64,000 nt of DNA from Allolobophora icterica (GCA_963556255.1 OY744607.1:53062170-53126169); one strand, 5' to 3'. Positions 1 through 51,240 are shown, numbered from the stretch's first letter. Notes: generated from the letters alone by a model not told the origin. Numbers and translations are program-made.

Positions 1-783
1 TTCTAATAAGTAACTTCTATAGCGCCGGTGTATAATACACAAGGTATCAACCGATGGCGCACCAACACCAAGTACTTATCATTGTAATTCTAATAAGTAA
101 CTTCTATAGCGCCGGTGTATAATACACAAGGTATCAACCGATGGCGCACCAACACCAAGTACTTATCATTGTAATTCTAATAAGTAACTTCTATAGCGCC
201 GGTGTATAATACACAAGGTATCAACCGATGGCGCACCAACACCAAGTACTTATCATTGTAATTCTAATAAGTAACTTCTATAGCGCCGGTGTATAATACA
301 CAAGGTATCAACCGATGGCGCACCAACACCAAGTACTTATCATTGTAATTCTAATAAGTAACTTCTATAGCGCCGGTGTATAATACACAAGGTATCAACC
401 GATGGCGCACCAACACCAAGTACTTATCATTGTAATTCTAATAAGTAACTTCTATAGCGCCGGTGTATAATACACAAGGTATCAACCGATGGCGCACCAA
501 CACCAAGTACTTATCATTGTAATTCTAATAAGTAACTTCTATAGCGCCGGTGTATAATACACAAGGTATCAACCGATGGCGCACCAACACCAAGTACTTA
601 TCATTGTAATTCTAATAAGTAACTTCTATAGCGCCGGTGTATAATACACAAGGTATCAACCGATGGCGCACCAACACCAAGTACTTATCATTGTAATTCT
701 AATAAGTAACTTCTATAGCGCCGGTGTATAATACACAAGGCATCAATCGATGGCGCACCAAAACCAAACCGTAATCAGGTCAA
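1..783. repeat. 87-bp direct tandem array, 8 full copies plus a diverged ninth
   Basis: Near-perfect units begin at 1, 88, 175, 262, 349, 436, 523 and 610; the ninth (697 on) diverges and runs into flanking dispersed-repeat sequence. Each unit carries an agcgccggtgtata segment and accgatggcgcacca, which occur inverted as part of a dispersed tail at 8800-8875, 28597-28665 and 58312-58375. The array may extend beyond the left edge. Confidence 0.97.
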
Positions 784-885
784 CATCCAGAGGATCAGTC
801 CACCATAAACACTTATTCCATGCTGCCAGATGCTGGTGCATTGAAAATCCTCTTTTCCCCTTAACTATCAACCGGACTCGGATCT

Positions 886-985
886 TCCCTTGACAGTTCT
901 GGACAACCCCTCTGACACGACGCAGCGCTTGTGAACAAGCTGGTGCCCTGCGCCTAGCATTAGAGTAGCGCTTCAGAAACATTGA
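886..985. repeat. Dispersed repeat (GAGCGCTGCG family)
   Basis: Contains ggacaacccctctgacac, gcagcgcttgtgaacaag and gtgccctgcgcctag. The same words, in either orientation, recur near 14,255, 45,440, 48,210 and 63,740. Confidence 0.75.
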
Positions 986-1255
986 GATTGCGATGACTGC
1001 GTCTTGTAGGCCAAACGTCTGTGTGTATCGGGAGGTCGACCTGAATCCAGTTCAGAAGCCCTGCATCAAGTCCTACACTCGACTCGTCAAGGTCTGGAGA
1101 CAGAACTGCAACACGGATGGAGTTGCAAGGCCGCCGGCTGAGGTCGGAGCGGAGGGATACGGTCAACCCCAGGGATGCGTCGGATACGAACGCAGGTAGG
1201 TAGAACAACGACGGAAGCAGTCATGCGAAGCGAAACCTTAACGTTCACTTACATA

Positions 1256-1461
1256 CATGGGCGGCGATCCGGGGGGGGGGGTCCAGAGGGACAAGATCCC
1301 CAGCTTTAGCAGTGGGAGACATGCTATACAGTTCCCCCCAAATTTTGAAGAAACCGAAACTGTCAAATTTTTTTCAAAAAAATGTTTCACCTGTTTTTGA
1401 CCAGATCAGTTCAAAAGTGTCCCGTATCCCCCCCACCTGTCAAACAAGATCGCAGCCAGTG
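1256..1461. mobile_element. hAT-type MITE, GGCGGCGATC family
   Basis: Ends catgggcggcgatc and gatcgcagccagtg are imperfect inverted repeats, flanked by perfect 8-bp duplications cttacata (1248-1255 and 1462-1469). 206 bp, non-coding. Confidence 0.9.
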
Positions 1462-1859
1462 CTTACATACCCTATAATCTGTTATCTAATCTGATCTGTA
1501 TTCTAATCTGATCTGTAATTAATATCTAATCTCTTGATTAACATTTTACTCTGTTGTGTTACATTGTATTCTATTTGAATGACTTCTATGGAGCCGTAAT
1601 CACAAACATACGTATATAAAAACATACATACCTACATGCATGCATGCATACATATTACATACATGTATACGTGTAAGACACAGGCATAAATATATGACAT
1701 ACATTCGCACATTCACAAGCACATACCATACAAGCATACGTACATATAAGCCTAAGCTTAGAGATACAGTCGGCTAGGGTTACAAGTCATGGGTTCCAGG
1801 TCCACTTAATATTATTGTCCGCATGTCTTGTTTACATAATGCGACTTATACAGCGCCGC

Positions 1860-2072
1860 TCGATGTATATATGCGTGTACTATTATGTATGTACACATAT
1901 ATGCATATTTGTGGTATATATATATATATATAATATATATTATTACACTCCATATATAAGACCTTATTTTAGACCTAATGCATATATATATATGCATATA
2001 TATATACATACATAAATATATATGTATGTATGTATCTGTGTGTATGTTTGTATATATGTATGCATATAATGA
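1860..2072. repeat. TA/TATG microsatellite region
   Basis: Long runs of alternating TA and TATG words; preceded at 1600-1730 by ATAC/CATG-rich sequence. Confidence 0.9.
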
Positions 2073-2215
2073 TTGGATTAGCAGGGTATTTGAGTCGTGG
2101 TGTTTGCTTAACCTCATCTGACCCTCTTACTAATGAACCGAAGCAGGAATTAGTTCCAGGTTAAATTCTCTCCCGGATTCTTCGGTCACGTGTGAATGAT
2201 TTTGTTTTATGGGCG

Positions 2216-2530
2216 ACCGACGGATAGGGAGAAGGAAGGAGGGCAGAGAAAAGGATGGAAGGACAGGAGGAAGGAAAGAATGAAGGAAGGAAGGAGTGAG
2301 CGACGGAATGAGGAAAAGGAAGGTTGGGAGAAAGGATAGGAGGAAGGGAGGGGGAAAGGGTGGAAGGAATACACGAGAGAAAGAATGAATAAATGGACGG
2401 AAAGAAAGAAAGAATGATGAACGGAATGAATGAGTGCTTGAGTAAATGAATTAAAGGAGGGAATGAAGGAACGATAGGAGAAAGAAAAGAATGAATGAAT
2501 GAAGGGAGGAGTGACTGAAGGAGTGAATAT
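2216..2530. repeat. Purine-rich GGAAGGAA tract
   Basis: Degenerate GGAAGG/GAATGAAT polypurine sequence on the + strand. Long frames through it are low-complexity artefacts. Confidence 0.9.
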
Positions 2531-2547
2531 ACGCTCGTAATCATGTA

Positions 2548-2840
2548 TTGTTAGTCCCAAGCCTGAATAAAAGAGGAGGGCGATGCTAATCACCTTTCTT
2601 ATAACACAGTTAAAACAGCAACTAAACAACCACGCGATGTATGTCAGAAAACTAAAATTAAGTTATTAGTTAAATTAATCAACGGTTTTTGATGCCATAA
2701 GACGTCGTTAAACTGTTGGAATCCATTCATTCGCGAGATGTCGCTAGACACTAGAAGCCACTGCACGTCCGTGCGCTAGTGCTAGGCAGTGCCAGTCCCA
2801 AGTCTGGATGAAGGAGGAGGGCGACGTTAATGATATTTTT
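2548..2840. repeat. Dispersed repeat pieces (GTCCCAAGTCTGG family)
   Basis: Words agtcccaag, ggagggcgatg and gacgtcgttaaac occur here and again near 4,080, 22,240-22,300, 22,470-22,510 and 36,390-36,450. Old copies without clear ends. Confidence 0.55.
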
Positions 2841-2977
2841 TACTTACACCTAGTCGTTTAACTGAAACTACTGGATAAACAGGTGTTGAATAGGTGTTGA
2901 ATATAGGCGTTGTATAAGTGAATAGATGTTGCATAGGTCAATAGGTGTTGAGTATGTGTGTTGTGGTTGTTATCAAG

Positions 2978-41900
<38,923 letters not shown>

Positions 41901-42112
41901 GTGAGTCCCTATCGCCATAATGCAATTTGTAGCCGTAACTAATTAGTCTAATATAATAAATAATGTAGCATATACGGTTTAGATGGTTTGCCGCCCAGGA
42001 GCTGTCAGGTGAAATGAAAATCGTCTTCTTTTGTCAAACTCTGCCAACTGGAAGATTGCTTTGAGGTGTGACCGTTTCCTGTTTGCCACTTCTGCTTATT
42101 ACAGGTTGGGCG

Positions 42113-42185
42113 ATTGTCATAGTGGTTAGCTTGCTAGACTGTCAAGCAGGCGTGGGTTCAGTTCTCCCTGGGAAAAATAGCACAA
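42113..42185 (+). mobile_element. tRNA-derived SINE head
   Basis: gattgtcatagtggttagct (A-box-like) and gtgggttcagttctccc (B-box-like), truncated. Confidence 0.6.
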
Positions 42186-42589
42186 CATAGGAAGGGTCTT
42201 AACTGGTTCAGAAGATGTGTAGTCTGTGTTGGAACCACCGCATTAACTTGAAATGTTTACTAACCCATTGTTCCGTGCTTCCTCTTAAAAGCTTTGATAG
42301 CGTCCACTGAAATAGTAGTAGCATCCAGAGTTCGAGACCATTCCACAAGTCCACAACTCCTATTGCACTGAAGAATTTCTACCCTAATGTTCCTTTCGGT
42401 TTCTTAAATAGTTTAAGAAACATTTACGCAATTTTACAGGATTTCACACAGATGTAGGTCACAGATGTAGGTAATGTTTCAATAATTTAAGTTATTCATT
42501 ATGAATTTAGGTTCTTAAGCATAAATTTGTGTCTTAATTATTTTTTAAAAATGCTGTGAATTTTGATTGAGCATCTATGCATATAATAT

Positions 42590-43325
42590 CCATAGAGCGT
42601 GTGTCTGTCGATAAACGCTACCGTACGTCACAAACGGTTTCTGTTCTATTGTGAAACAGAAACCGTTTGTGACGTCAATACTGCGGTCTTGACGACGGCT
42701 ATCAGAGCATTTTAACAAACGATACATATAGGCCTATAAAATATATACTCTGCCGTCATAATATGACGGGCAAATACTCTAGTATTTACATAATTTTACA
42801 GGTTTTTACATAAACATTATGTAATTTTGCATAATTTTAGGTAATTTCACATAAATTTAGTTAATTTAGCATAAATTTAGGTAATTAGCATAAACTTGTG
42901 TGCAATTTATATGTAGGCCTATATTGTATAAATGTATCTAACTTAGCATAAATGTATGTATTAATTAAGGTAATTTAGCATACATTAAGGTAATTTATCG
43001 TAAATTACGGTGATTTAGCATAAATTAAGGTAAGTAAGTAAGGACGAATATCCTTTATTAGAACCAACTGCTAATCGCATTTTGGTGTAGGCCTACATAG
43101 CCTACGTCATCGTCTCACAAACAGTTAAACATCATCTATACATACAATATCCATGTAGTGTCCGTCTGTCGGGGGACGCTACGTCACAAACGGGTTCTGT
43201 TCTTTTGTGAAACATAAACCGGTTGTCTTGACGACGGCGGTCTTGACGACGGCGATAACCAACGATACATATAGGCCTATAATATGACGTCATAATATGA
43301 CGGGCAAATACACTAGTAATATTAT
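42590..43325. repeat. Two related GC-richer blocks around an AT minisatellite
   Basis: Blocks 42,590-42,780 and 43,140-43,325 share gtctgtcg, gctac..tacgtcacaaacgg, gtgaaacagaaacc, gtcttgacgacggc, aacgatacatataggcctat and aatatgacgggcaaatac. In between lie repeats of aatttagcataaatttaggt. Confidence 0.85.
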
Positions 43326-43785
43326 GTCATCCTAATGATGAAGGTTTTGCGCATCAAGCTGTCAGTCGATCCATGGTATAATTCGGTCTTCGGCCCCCAG
43401 GTGCGCAGGGTATAATTTGCGGTCTTAATGGACGGGAGCAAGTCATGCAATGATGCAATACATGCCATTTATCCGCCAGCACTGCAGAAAAGAGGCGAGT
43501 TACCGCGTTTTAACATAACTGTAATGTAATTTAGCATAAATTTACATGGCATTTTTGCTGTTTTCTTTAGTTGTTCGTCCGATGTTGTAACGTACGTGTC
43601 AGCCATCTCTACTTGAACTCAGGTATTCAGCGTAGTGACACTTGATCCATTTAAGGAGTTTATTACATTAAATCAGGCCCGAAGTATCTTGTGGGATGAA
43701 GCTGAATATTTATCTAGCGCATTTCAAGAACCCGTTTAAAGGCTACCCGCATAGGCGTAATTTACGGGGATACGAGGAGTACCCG

Positions 43786-44007
43786 CATGGGCGGCGATCC
43801 CGGGGGCCGAGGGGGACAAGGCCCCACCATACATTTGTCCCCCCCCCCACATTTTGAAGAAACACCCAAAAAAGGTCCGCAGTTTTTCTCGCGCTCAAGC
43901 GCGAAAAAATGTTTTGACCTCTTTTTGAGCATCAGTTCAAAACTCTTTCTTGACCAGATCAGTTCTAAATTGCCCCCCCCACCTGTCAAACAAGATCGCC
44001 GCCAGTG
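43786..44007. mobile_element. hAT-type MITE, GGCGGCGATC family, short copy
   Basis: Ends catgggcggcgatcc and agatcgccgccagtg; flanks agtacccg and ggtaccct share the central gtaccc. Sequence similar to 1256-1461. Confidence 0.85.
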
Positions 44008-44359
44008 GGTACCCTTACTTCACTTTTGGACTGGATGGTACCGTAGCCCCGACTTTTCATACCCATTGTTTTTGCCCATCATTATTTTATCTGAGGAAGC
44101 CCTCAAGATTCAAGACAATTACCGATCATTATATCATCAGTGTGATCAACATCATCATCACTCATTGTTATTATTATTACTGTCACTATTATTTTATTAT
44201 TATTATTATCATCATAATCATCACATCATCACCATAAAGTCTATAATTATTATTATGCTTGTAATACAAATGATGCCGTTATAATTATTTAACTGTCGCA
44301 AAGCTGAAACATTGCAAAATTTGGTACCCCCGCTTTATAGACCAAAGTTACGCCTCTGG

Positions 44360-45175
44360 AATAAAGGACTATTGTTACGTCATTTCAATTATGAAACGCG
44401 TTTTTGTTAGTAAATTTAAATTTTAAGAATAAAGGCCCTTTTTACGTCAATTTAATTATGAAACACGTCTATATTATAAGTTTTTATTTTAAAACCAAAG
44501 GCTCAATTGTTGCGTCACTTCAATTATGAAACACATTATTTAGTAATTTTTAGATTTATACAAAGAGGCCTTTGTTACGTCATTTCAATTTTCGAAAAGT
44601 GTATTGCCATTATAAGTTTACATTTAGGGAATAAAGGGCCTTTGTTAGGTCACTTCAATTATGGAACACATTATTTAGTGATTTTTATATAGATTTAGAG
44701 AATAATGGCCTTTGTTACGTCACTTCAATTACGAAAAGTGTATTATTTACATTCAGAGAATAAAGGCCTTTGTTACGTCACTTCAGCTTGAAAAAGTCTA
44801 CTGTTTAATAAGTTTAAATTTAGAAAATTATAGTTACGTCATTCCAACTGTTAAAACGTCTATTATTTTAATCTCAGATTTAGAGAATAAAGGCCTTGGT
44901 TACGTTACTTAAATTATGAAAAAGTTTATTGTTATTAAGTTTAAAGTTAGAGAATAAGATACTATCATTTGTTACTTACGTCATTTCGATTATGGAGCAC
45001 GTCTATAATTAGTAATTTTAGATTAGAAAGGCCTTTGTGACGTCACTTCAATTATGAAAAGGTCTATTAATGTTATTAAGTTTAAATTTAGAGAGTGAAG
45101 TCCTATTGTTACGTCACATCGGTTATGATCGACACACGTCTCTTTAATAATGAAACACGTCTATTGTTAGTAATT
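44360..45175. repeat. Satellite-like array carrying TTACGTCA words
   Basis: About ten degenerate units with the order ggcctttgttacgtcacttc, aattatgaaacacgtctat, tattagtaagtttaaattta, gagaataaa. No coding potential. Confidence 0.9.
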
Positions 45176-45439
45176 TGAAATTATTATTTTTATTTTCATT
45201 ATTATATTATTATTGTTATTTAATATTACGCTTATTGTCATTGTTATATTTATTTTATTATATTATTATTATAATCATCAGCATCATCATCATTATCATT
45301 ATTATTCGGCGCATAAATGGCGCTAAATAGGCTATGGATTCATTTGGTGCCATTATAATCACTGAACGGTCTTGAGGGGAAACGACGCTCATTTTGGTAC
45401 CCCAACTTTCTAGACCAAAGCTACGACTCTGGCTACCCG

Positions 45440-45535
45440 TAAACTCCCAAATTTCTAAAGCGCCACTTGGAAGCTAAGCACAATTGGCACTGCTTATTCA
45501 CGAGCGCTGCGGCGTGTCAGAGGGGTTGTCCAGAG
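45440..45535. repeat. Dispersed repeat (GAGCGCTGCG family)
   Basis: aatttctaaagcgccacttg, ttattcacgagcgctgcggc, gtgtcagaggggttgtccag. Confidence 0.82.
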
Positions 45536-46146
45536 ATCGATGACCAGTGGAAGTCCGAGTCCGGTTGCCAGAGAGACCAGAGAGAGGAGACAGATCAGCT
45601 GCTAGCTGTTGCTCATTTTCTGTAATTAATCATAAGCCATTCTGCTTTACTTCTTCTGTGAACCATCACAAACCGCTGAACTGAAAATGTGAATGACAAC
45701 GTTTTTGTATTTTTTTCTGGTAGGTGGTAAATGATAACAGCATGAACAGGAAGAAATTGCAACGCAGAGGCAACAACGGCTATGAAAACAAGGAGACAAC
45801 ACGAGCAACAGTGCAACCGCAAAAAAAACTGCTCAGGGATTAAAGCAGTGACCTTTGCTACCGCTAGGATTTTTCAGTCGTGTACAGTGGCACCTTCTAA
45901 CAGCGCATGCTCGATGACCCATTGTGTTTGGGAACACTTCTGTGGCGCCTTTTGTAGCACTTCGCAAACGTTCTGTACATTTATACATATAAGATGTAGT
46001 TCGATGTAATCTCTGGAGTGTTGGGAGCTTTGCAACCGAAGACGGTGTTCACTGTTCTGCTAATGTTTAATCTGACTGATATTTATAGAACTGGAACTCG
46101 TTAGGCTCTTTGGAAATAGGTCAACGACCCGACCTAGATATTCTTG

Positions 46147-46550
46147 TGACACGGTAGCCGATTGGCTGAGAAAGCCTGCCTTGTAACGCGAGGTATGCGG
46201 GCTCGAACCTCGCCAGAGACGGACTACTGTGCATGCACCTTGAGCAAGTCCTTCAAGCCAGTGTTTTGGTTGTCGAAAGAGCTGGGGGATCGCAAATTTT
46301 ACAGATTACCAAAGTACACAAACGCGGGTCAAAATCTAATGTTAATAAGTTAATGACTGACGACTCGTGAGATATTTTAGCGTCCTGACCCCACCCCACA
46401 TCTTTTTATTTCATTGTACTTGGCAGCTTTGGGGTTGAACCCCAATCCCACCGACAACTGAAACACTGCTTCCAGCACAGCTGTTCCGCCTGTTCGGTGC
46501 CATCGACTGATGCTTTACTATTAGATAGCGGCGCTAACTAAATGCAGAAA
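46147..46550 (+). mobile_element. SINE family 1 split by about 230 bp of other sequence
   Basis: 5' part 46,147-46,262 (cacggtagccgattggctga, gcgggctcgaacctcgcc) and 3' part from about 46,493 (tcggtgccatcgactgatgc, agatagcggcgctaactaaa). The middle is unidentified. Confidence 0.75.
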
Positions 46551-46714
46551 TGATGTATTAGTATAGGACAGGGTATGTTGTGATCTGAATGTAGTTCAAT
46601 CAGTTTCTTTCATTGTTCGTTGGTCTCACTGTTTGCAGAGTTGTTTACATGTGTATGTTGAATAGCACGGTTTTGTAGGGTACAGCTATTTAACTGGAAC
46701 TCTCTCCGTGTATC

Positions 46715-46880
46715 CAGGGGCGTCTATCCCCCTAAGTCACTGGAGCAACTACCCATTTCCCCCTCTTCTTCCTTCTCCCCCTTCCTCCCCCCCTAAAATG
46801 GTGGCATACACAGTGGCGGATCTCCCCTATTTCTTGGATGGAGCATTTGCTCCAAGGTTTCTATGGTGTAGACGCCCCTG
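46715..46880. mobile_element. hAT-type MITE, GGGGCGTCTA family
   Basis: Ends caggggcgtcta and tagacgcccctg; flanks cgtgtatc and cctgtatc (7 of 8). Inverse-orientation relative of 39,054-39,217. Lies in LINE 3'-end-like sequence continuing to about 47,110. Confidence 0.88.
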
Positions 46881-48207
46881 CCTGTATCTATCCGTTCCGC
46901 TTAATATCTATCTCCCTGTGTCTGTCCATTCTGCATAAAATCTCACTCCCTGTATCTGTCCGTTCTGCTTAATATCTCTCTGTGTATTTATCCGTTTCGC
47001 TTAATATCTCTCCCGTTGTATCTGTCAGTTCTGCTCAGTCGCTTAGGTCACTTCGTTCTCAAGACTTTTTTCAAGTTGCTTATCCATCGTAGGCTGCCTC
47101 TCTGTCTTAGGGGATGTTTGTTCGTGTGGTGTATCATGTATGTGTCGTTCTACTTTATCACCGTAACGGTCATATTTATCCGTTCATTGCAGAACTGTCT
47201 AATTTGACCTTTACGCCCAGGGAGGCCTAGATGGGGCTTTAGACCTTGGAAGTCCTGCATTTGGGCCTAGGAAAGTTTAGATAGGCCTTCAGAAGTAGGG
47301 GAACCAGTAGGCCTGTAATAGTTTTGGACCAACTGTCGGCAAGGTATATATACAACGACTGCGAACAACTGGAAACGGTGGACGTCGTGTCTTGGCGCTA
47401 AAGAAAGAGTTGGACACGAACTTTCGTGTCAGTCGGAATTAATGAAGCGGTACACACACTTACGCGCCCACACGTACATATTTAAATGTATATTAAACAG
47501 TGTATGTGGGCGTGTACCTGCGTCTGTGCTTAGGTGGAAATTGGAATCAACGAACAGGAACATGTTATAATATGGGCTTGGCTCCTTAGACGAAATGACC
47601 AGTTCGCAACATGTTCAAATGCACAGACACAAATAATATTGTTACATAAACAGGTTTCTGGAAGGGATGGGCGAGGTAATGCCACCTGTAACAGGAGTGC
47701 TGGCACAGGGGTCTGCGTGCGTATAGGCAGTAGGATAGACACCATCCTTTCGTTTAAAACAGTATATAAAGGGTCGAGGGTTCGGTTCGTACGTGGTAGT
47801 GCGTCTTTGTGGCAAGTGTGTTCTGCGTAGACTTTGTCAAAGACTGCAGATTATGTGTGATAAGAGCGGTTTTATCGAAAGACAAGTCGCTCCTTTGGAT
47901 AGACGTTCCTTGTAGAGTTTGAGAACTGTATGTTAGGTGAGTGAATTCGGATCATGAATGACAATTGGTCTATATTCACCAGCATACAGCAGAGGTTGAA
48001 TAGGCCTATATAGGTCGCTGACCGATGGCCTCTGGACCGGAGGTCGATAGGTCGCAATTGAACCGACTGACTCGGAAGACGTACTATCGACTTGACGATG
48101 TAAATAAAATGGCGGTCCCCTCTCTGTTTTATGCTGGTGAGTAGGCCAGTTGTCCTGTGGGGTCCGAATTCGCTTAAATCAACCTACAAATTTCTTTAAA
48201 TTTAATC

Positions 48208-48365
48208 GTAATTTACAAATTTCTAAAGCGCTACTCTAAATCTACGCGCAGGGCACCAGCTTAGGACATTCATGAGCGCTGCGTCCGATCAGAGGGGTTG
48301 TCCATCGCTCGTGAATAAACTGGAGCCCTGCGCCTAGCTTTAGAGTAGCGATTTAGAAATTTGGA
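48208..48365. repeat. Hairpin of two inverted GAGCGCTGCG-family copies
   Basis: Left arm caaatttctaaagcgctact..cgcgcagggcaccagc; right arm gagccctgcgcctagctttag..agtagcgatttagaaatttg. The arms are inverted, giving a potential stem of roughly 45 bp around an 80-bp loop. Confidence 0.8.
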
Positions 48366-48635
48366 GTTTAGGAGGAACGTCTCCAGGCAAGCGCCTTTTC
48401 TTCATAAAACTGAGCCTATCACTAGTCTGATAAAATCTCGAACCTGTGTCGAAGACAAACTATACGAACTCTGGCATACGAAGCGAATCTTCCCCTTTAT
48501 TGTACTACAATAGACGAAAGGAAGGTGCCTATTGTACCGCCTACAGACAGACAGACATGCCAGCACACCTGGTACACACGAGCATCACCTCGCCTATCCA
48601 TTCCACAGACCTGCATGTAATATATGCACATGTAC

Positions 48636-48636
<1 letters not shown>

Positions 48637-48684
<48 letters not shown>
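48637..48684. repeat. TA microsatellite
   Basis: Pure TA run of about 48 bp ending at a MITE. Confidence 0.97.
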
Positions 48685-48687
<3 letters not shown>

Positions 48688-48862
48688 GCACGTAACTAGC
48701 CTTTTTCGTTTGGGGGGCTTAAGCCTTGAACATGGCAACATTTATACAGTGTTCATACGAATTTTAGCCGTAAGCATACAACGGCTTGACTTGTTTGGGG
48801 GGGCTTCAACTTCGTTTGGGGGGGCTTAAGCCCCCCCAAGCCCAACGCTAGATACGTCCCTG
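48685..48862. mobile_element. hAT-type MITE inserted in a TA microsatellite
   Basis: Ends caggcacgtaactagc and gctagatacgtccctg are imperfect inverted repeats. Flanks are tatatata on both sides, so the duplication is uninformative. Internal gggggggcttaagccccccc palindrome. Confidence 0.82.
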
Positions 48863-49054
48863 TATATATACACACACACACACACACGTGTGTTTTTGTC
48901 TGTGCGTGCGTGATGATGACGATGAGGGCTCAACCACCGACCCCTTACCACCGACCCCTTACCCTCCAAAAAAGACAGCATTGGCATTATCCTATAGTGA
49001 TATCTAGTGATATCCTATTATCCTATATCCCTTTGCTCAAAAATACCACAACGA

Positions 49055-50000
49055 CACGAACATACATCAACCCCTACGCACATACACACCACAACCACAC
49101 GAACATACATCCACCCCTACGCACATACACACCACAACCACACGAACATACATCCACCCCTACGCACATACACACCACAACCACACGAACATACATCCAC
49201 CCCTACGCACATACACACCACAACCACACGAACATACATCCACCCCTACGCACATACACACCACAACCACACGAACATACATCCACCCCTACGCACATAC
49301 ACACCACAACCACACGAACATACATCCACCCCTACGCACATACACACCACAACCACACGAACATACATCCACCCCTACGCACATACACACCACAACCACA
49401 CGAACATACATCCACCCCTACGCACATACACACCACAACCACACGAACATACATCAACCCCTACGCACATACACACCACAACCACACGAACATACATCCA
49501 CCCCTACGCACATACACACCACAACCACACGAACATACATCCACCCCTACGCACATACACACCACAAACACACGAACATACATCCACCCCTACGCACATA
49601 CACACCACAACCACACGAACATACATCCACCCCTACGCACATACACACCACAACCACACGAACATACATCCACCCCTACGCACATACACACCACAACCAC
49701 ACGAACATACATCCACCCCTACGCACATACACACCACAACCACACGAACATACATCCACCCCTACGCACATACACACCACAACCACACGAACATACATCC
49801 ACCCCTAGGCACATACAGACCACAACCACACGAACATTCATCCACACATTCGCACATACACACCACAACCACACGAACATACATCCACCCCCACGCACAT
49901 ACACACCACAACCATACGAACATACATCCACCCCTACGCACATACACACCACAACCACACGAACATACATCCACCCCTACGCACATACACACCACAACCA
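49055..50000. repeat. 43-bp minisatellite, about 22 copies
   Basis: Unit acgaacatacatccacccct acgcacatacacaccacaac cac; most copies identical, with sparse substitutions near 49,806-49,920. Because 43 is not a multiple of 3 and the unit lacks stops, all three + frames stay open. Confidence 0.97.
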
Positions 50001-50984
50001 CACGCACACACCACACGAACATGCATACATTTGCGAGGAATACCATGCGCTCGCCGAAAGTCAATAACAAAATCGGCCAATCTCGTGCACTCAACGAACT
50101 GTTATTATTGGGGGCTATCAGGGATCTCCCTGCTATCTTGTAGGTGTCTTCGTTTAAGGTTCTCGGTCCACTCATAGAACTCCATTTAGTATAGGATGCC
50201 GTTGAGGAATGGCCTAATAGTTCAATTAATAGATAAACAGAAGCATCATCTCGACCAGCCCTTCCAGAAACCTGACTGTACAATTTGCGCGTGTGCGTGC
50301 GTTTCCGTTTTCACGATTATTGGTCGTTTTGTCTAAGGAACCACGCCCATTGTTTTTCCGGTTCATTAATTCCGCTTGACACGTTAATTTCCAACTGTTG
50401 GCAGTCGGTAGTTTCTTGTCGATAGTCGGTTCAGTGCTATTACAATTAGATGAATCCTTAGAACCAGGACAGGCCACTCGTCAATAATTATTCTCTCAGC
50501 TTTTCGTCCATTACCTTCGTATCTATCTCTATCTCTCTCGTCCTTCTATACCATCTGGAAAAGAAGTGTTCATCCTGTCCGTTATTAGGCCTACGCAGTT
50601 ACCTTCACACCACCTTCTCGATTTGATGGCCCACTTTTTGCCGAGACTATGTCAGTCATTCTACTCATCTCTTGTGCATTACAACAAGCGCTATAGAATT
50701 TATTACTAGTAATAATTATTCATTATTATTCAAAGGTGACGAATTTATATTCTACATTTTAAATATAATTTTATGTTAAAGTAGATAAGATCAGCTTGGA
50801 TTAGAGTTGAATGGTCGGATTAGATCAGATTTTGGATTAGACTTTATGTCAGATCAGAGCTCAAGATTAGATTTTGATAGAATTTGAGACAGGATGACAA
50901 GTTTCAACTGATGAACATTTAAAATGACATTTTCTTAGAACTTTTCAAAATTACATTTTGGGTATCTTCATCCTGTCATGTCTG

Positions 50985-51240
50985 TCTGGCTGTCTCCTCT
51001 CCACCTTTCTAGGCCTAAATGAGCCTTTCTAGGCCTAAGACCCTATAGGTCTTAGGCCCAATGGTCAACACAGGCCTAGGAAAGACAATGTTATAGGCAT
51101 GCAGGACTAGATGGGTCTCAATACAGGCATGCCTAAATGGGACTACCATCTAATTAGGCAGCTTTAGGCATAGCATAGAGGCCTATGATAGGCTTTCTGA
51201 GGCCTGAAGGCTTCAATAGGCCTCTACACCTAGGAAGGCA
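50985..51240. repeat. AGGCCTA-rich degenerate repeat
   Basis: Recurring aggcctaaatg, taggcct, taggcatgc words downstream of the TUG-like stop. Confidence 0.75.

Noticed and set aside
1..783. Regular direct repeats as a CRISPR array
   Set aside because: Units are contiguous identical 87-mers with no variable spacers, in a eukaryotic context; it is a tandem satellite.
48910..50143. Two overlapping frames of about 380 codons as protein genes
   Set aside because: They are the same 43-bp minisatellite read in different frames; no splice or domain evidence.
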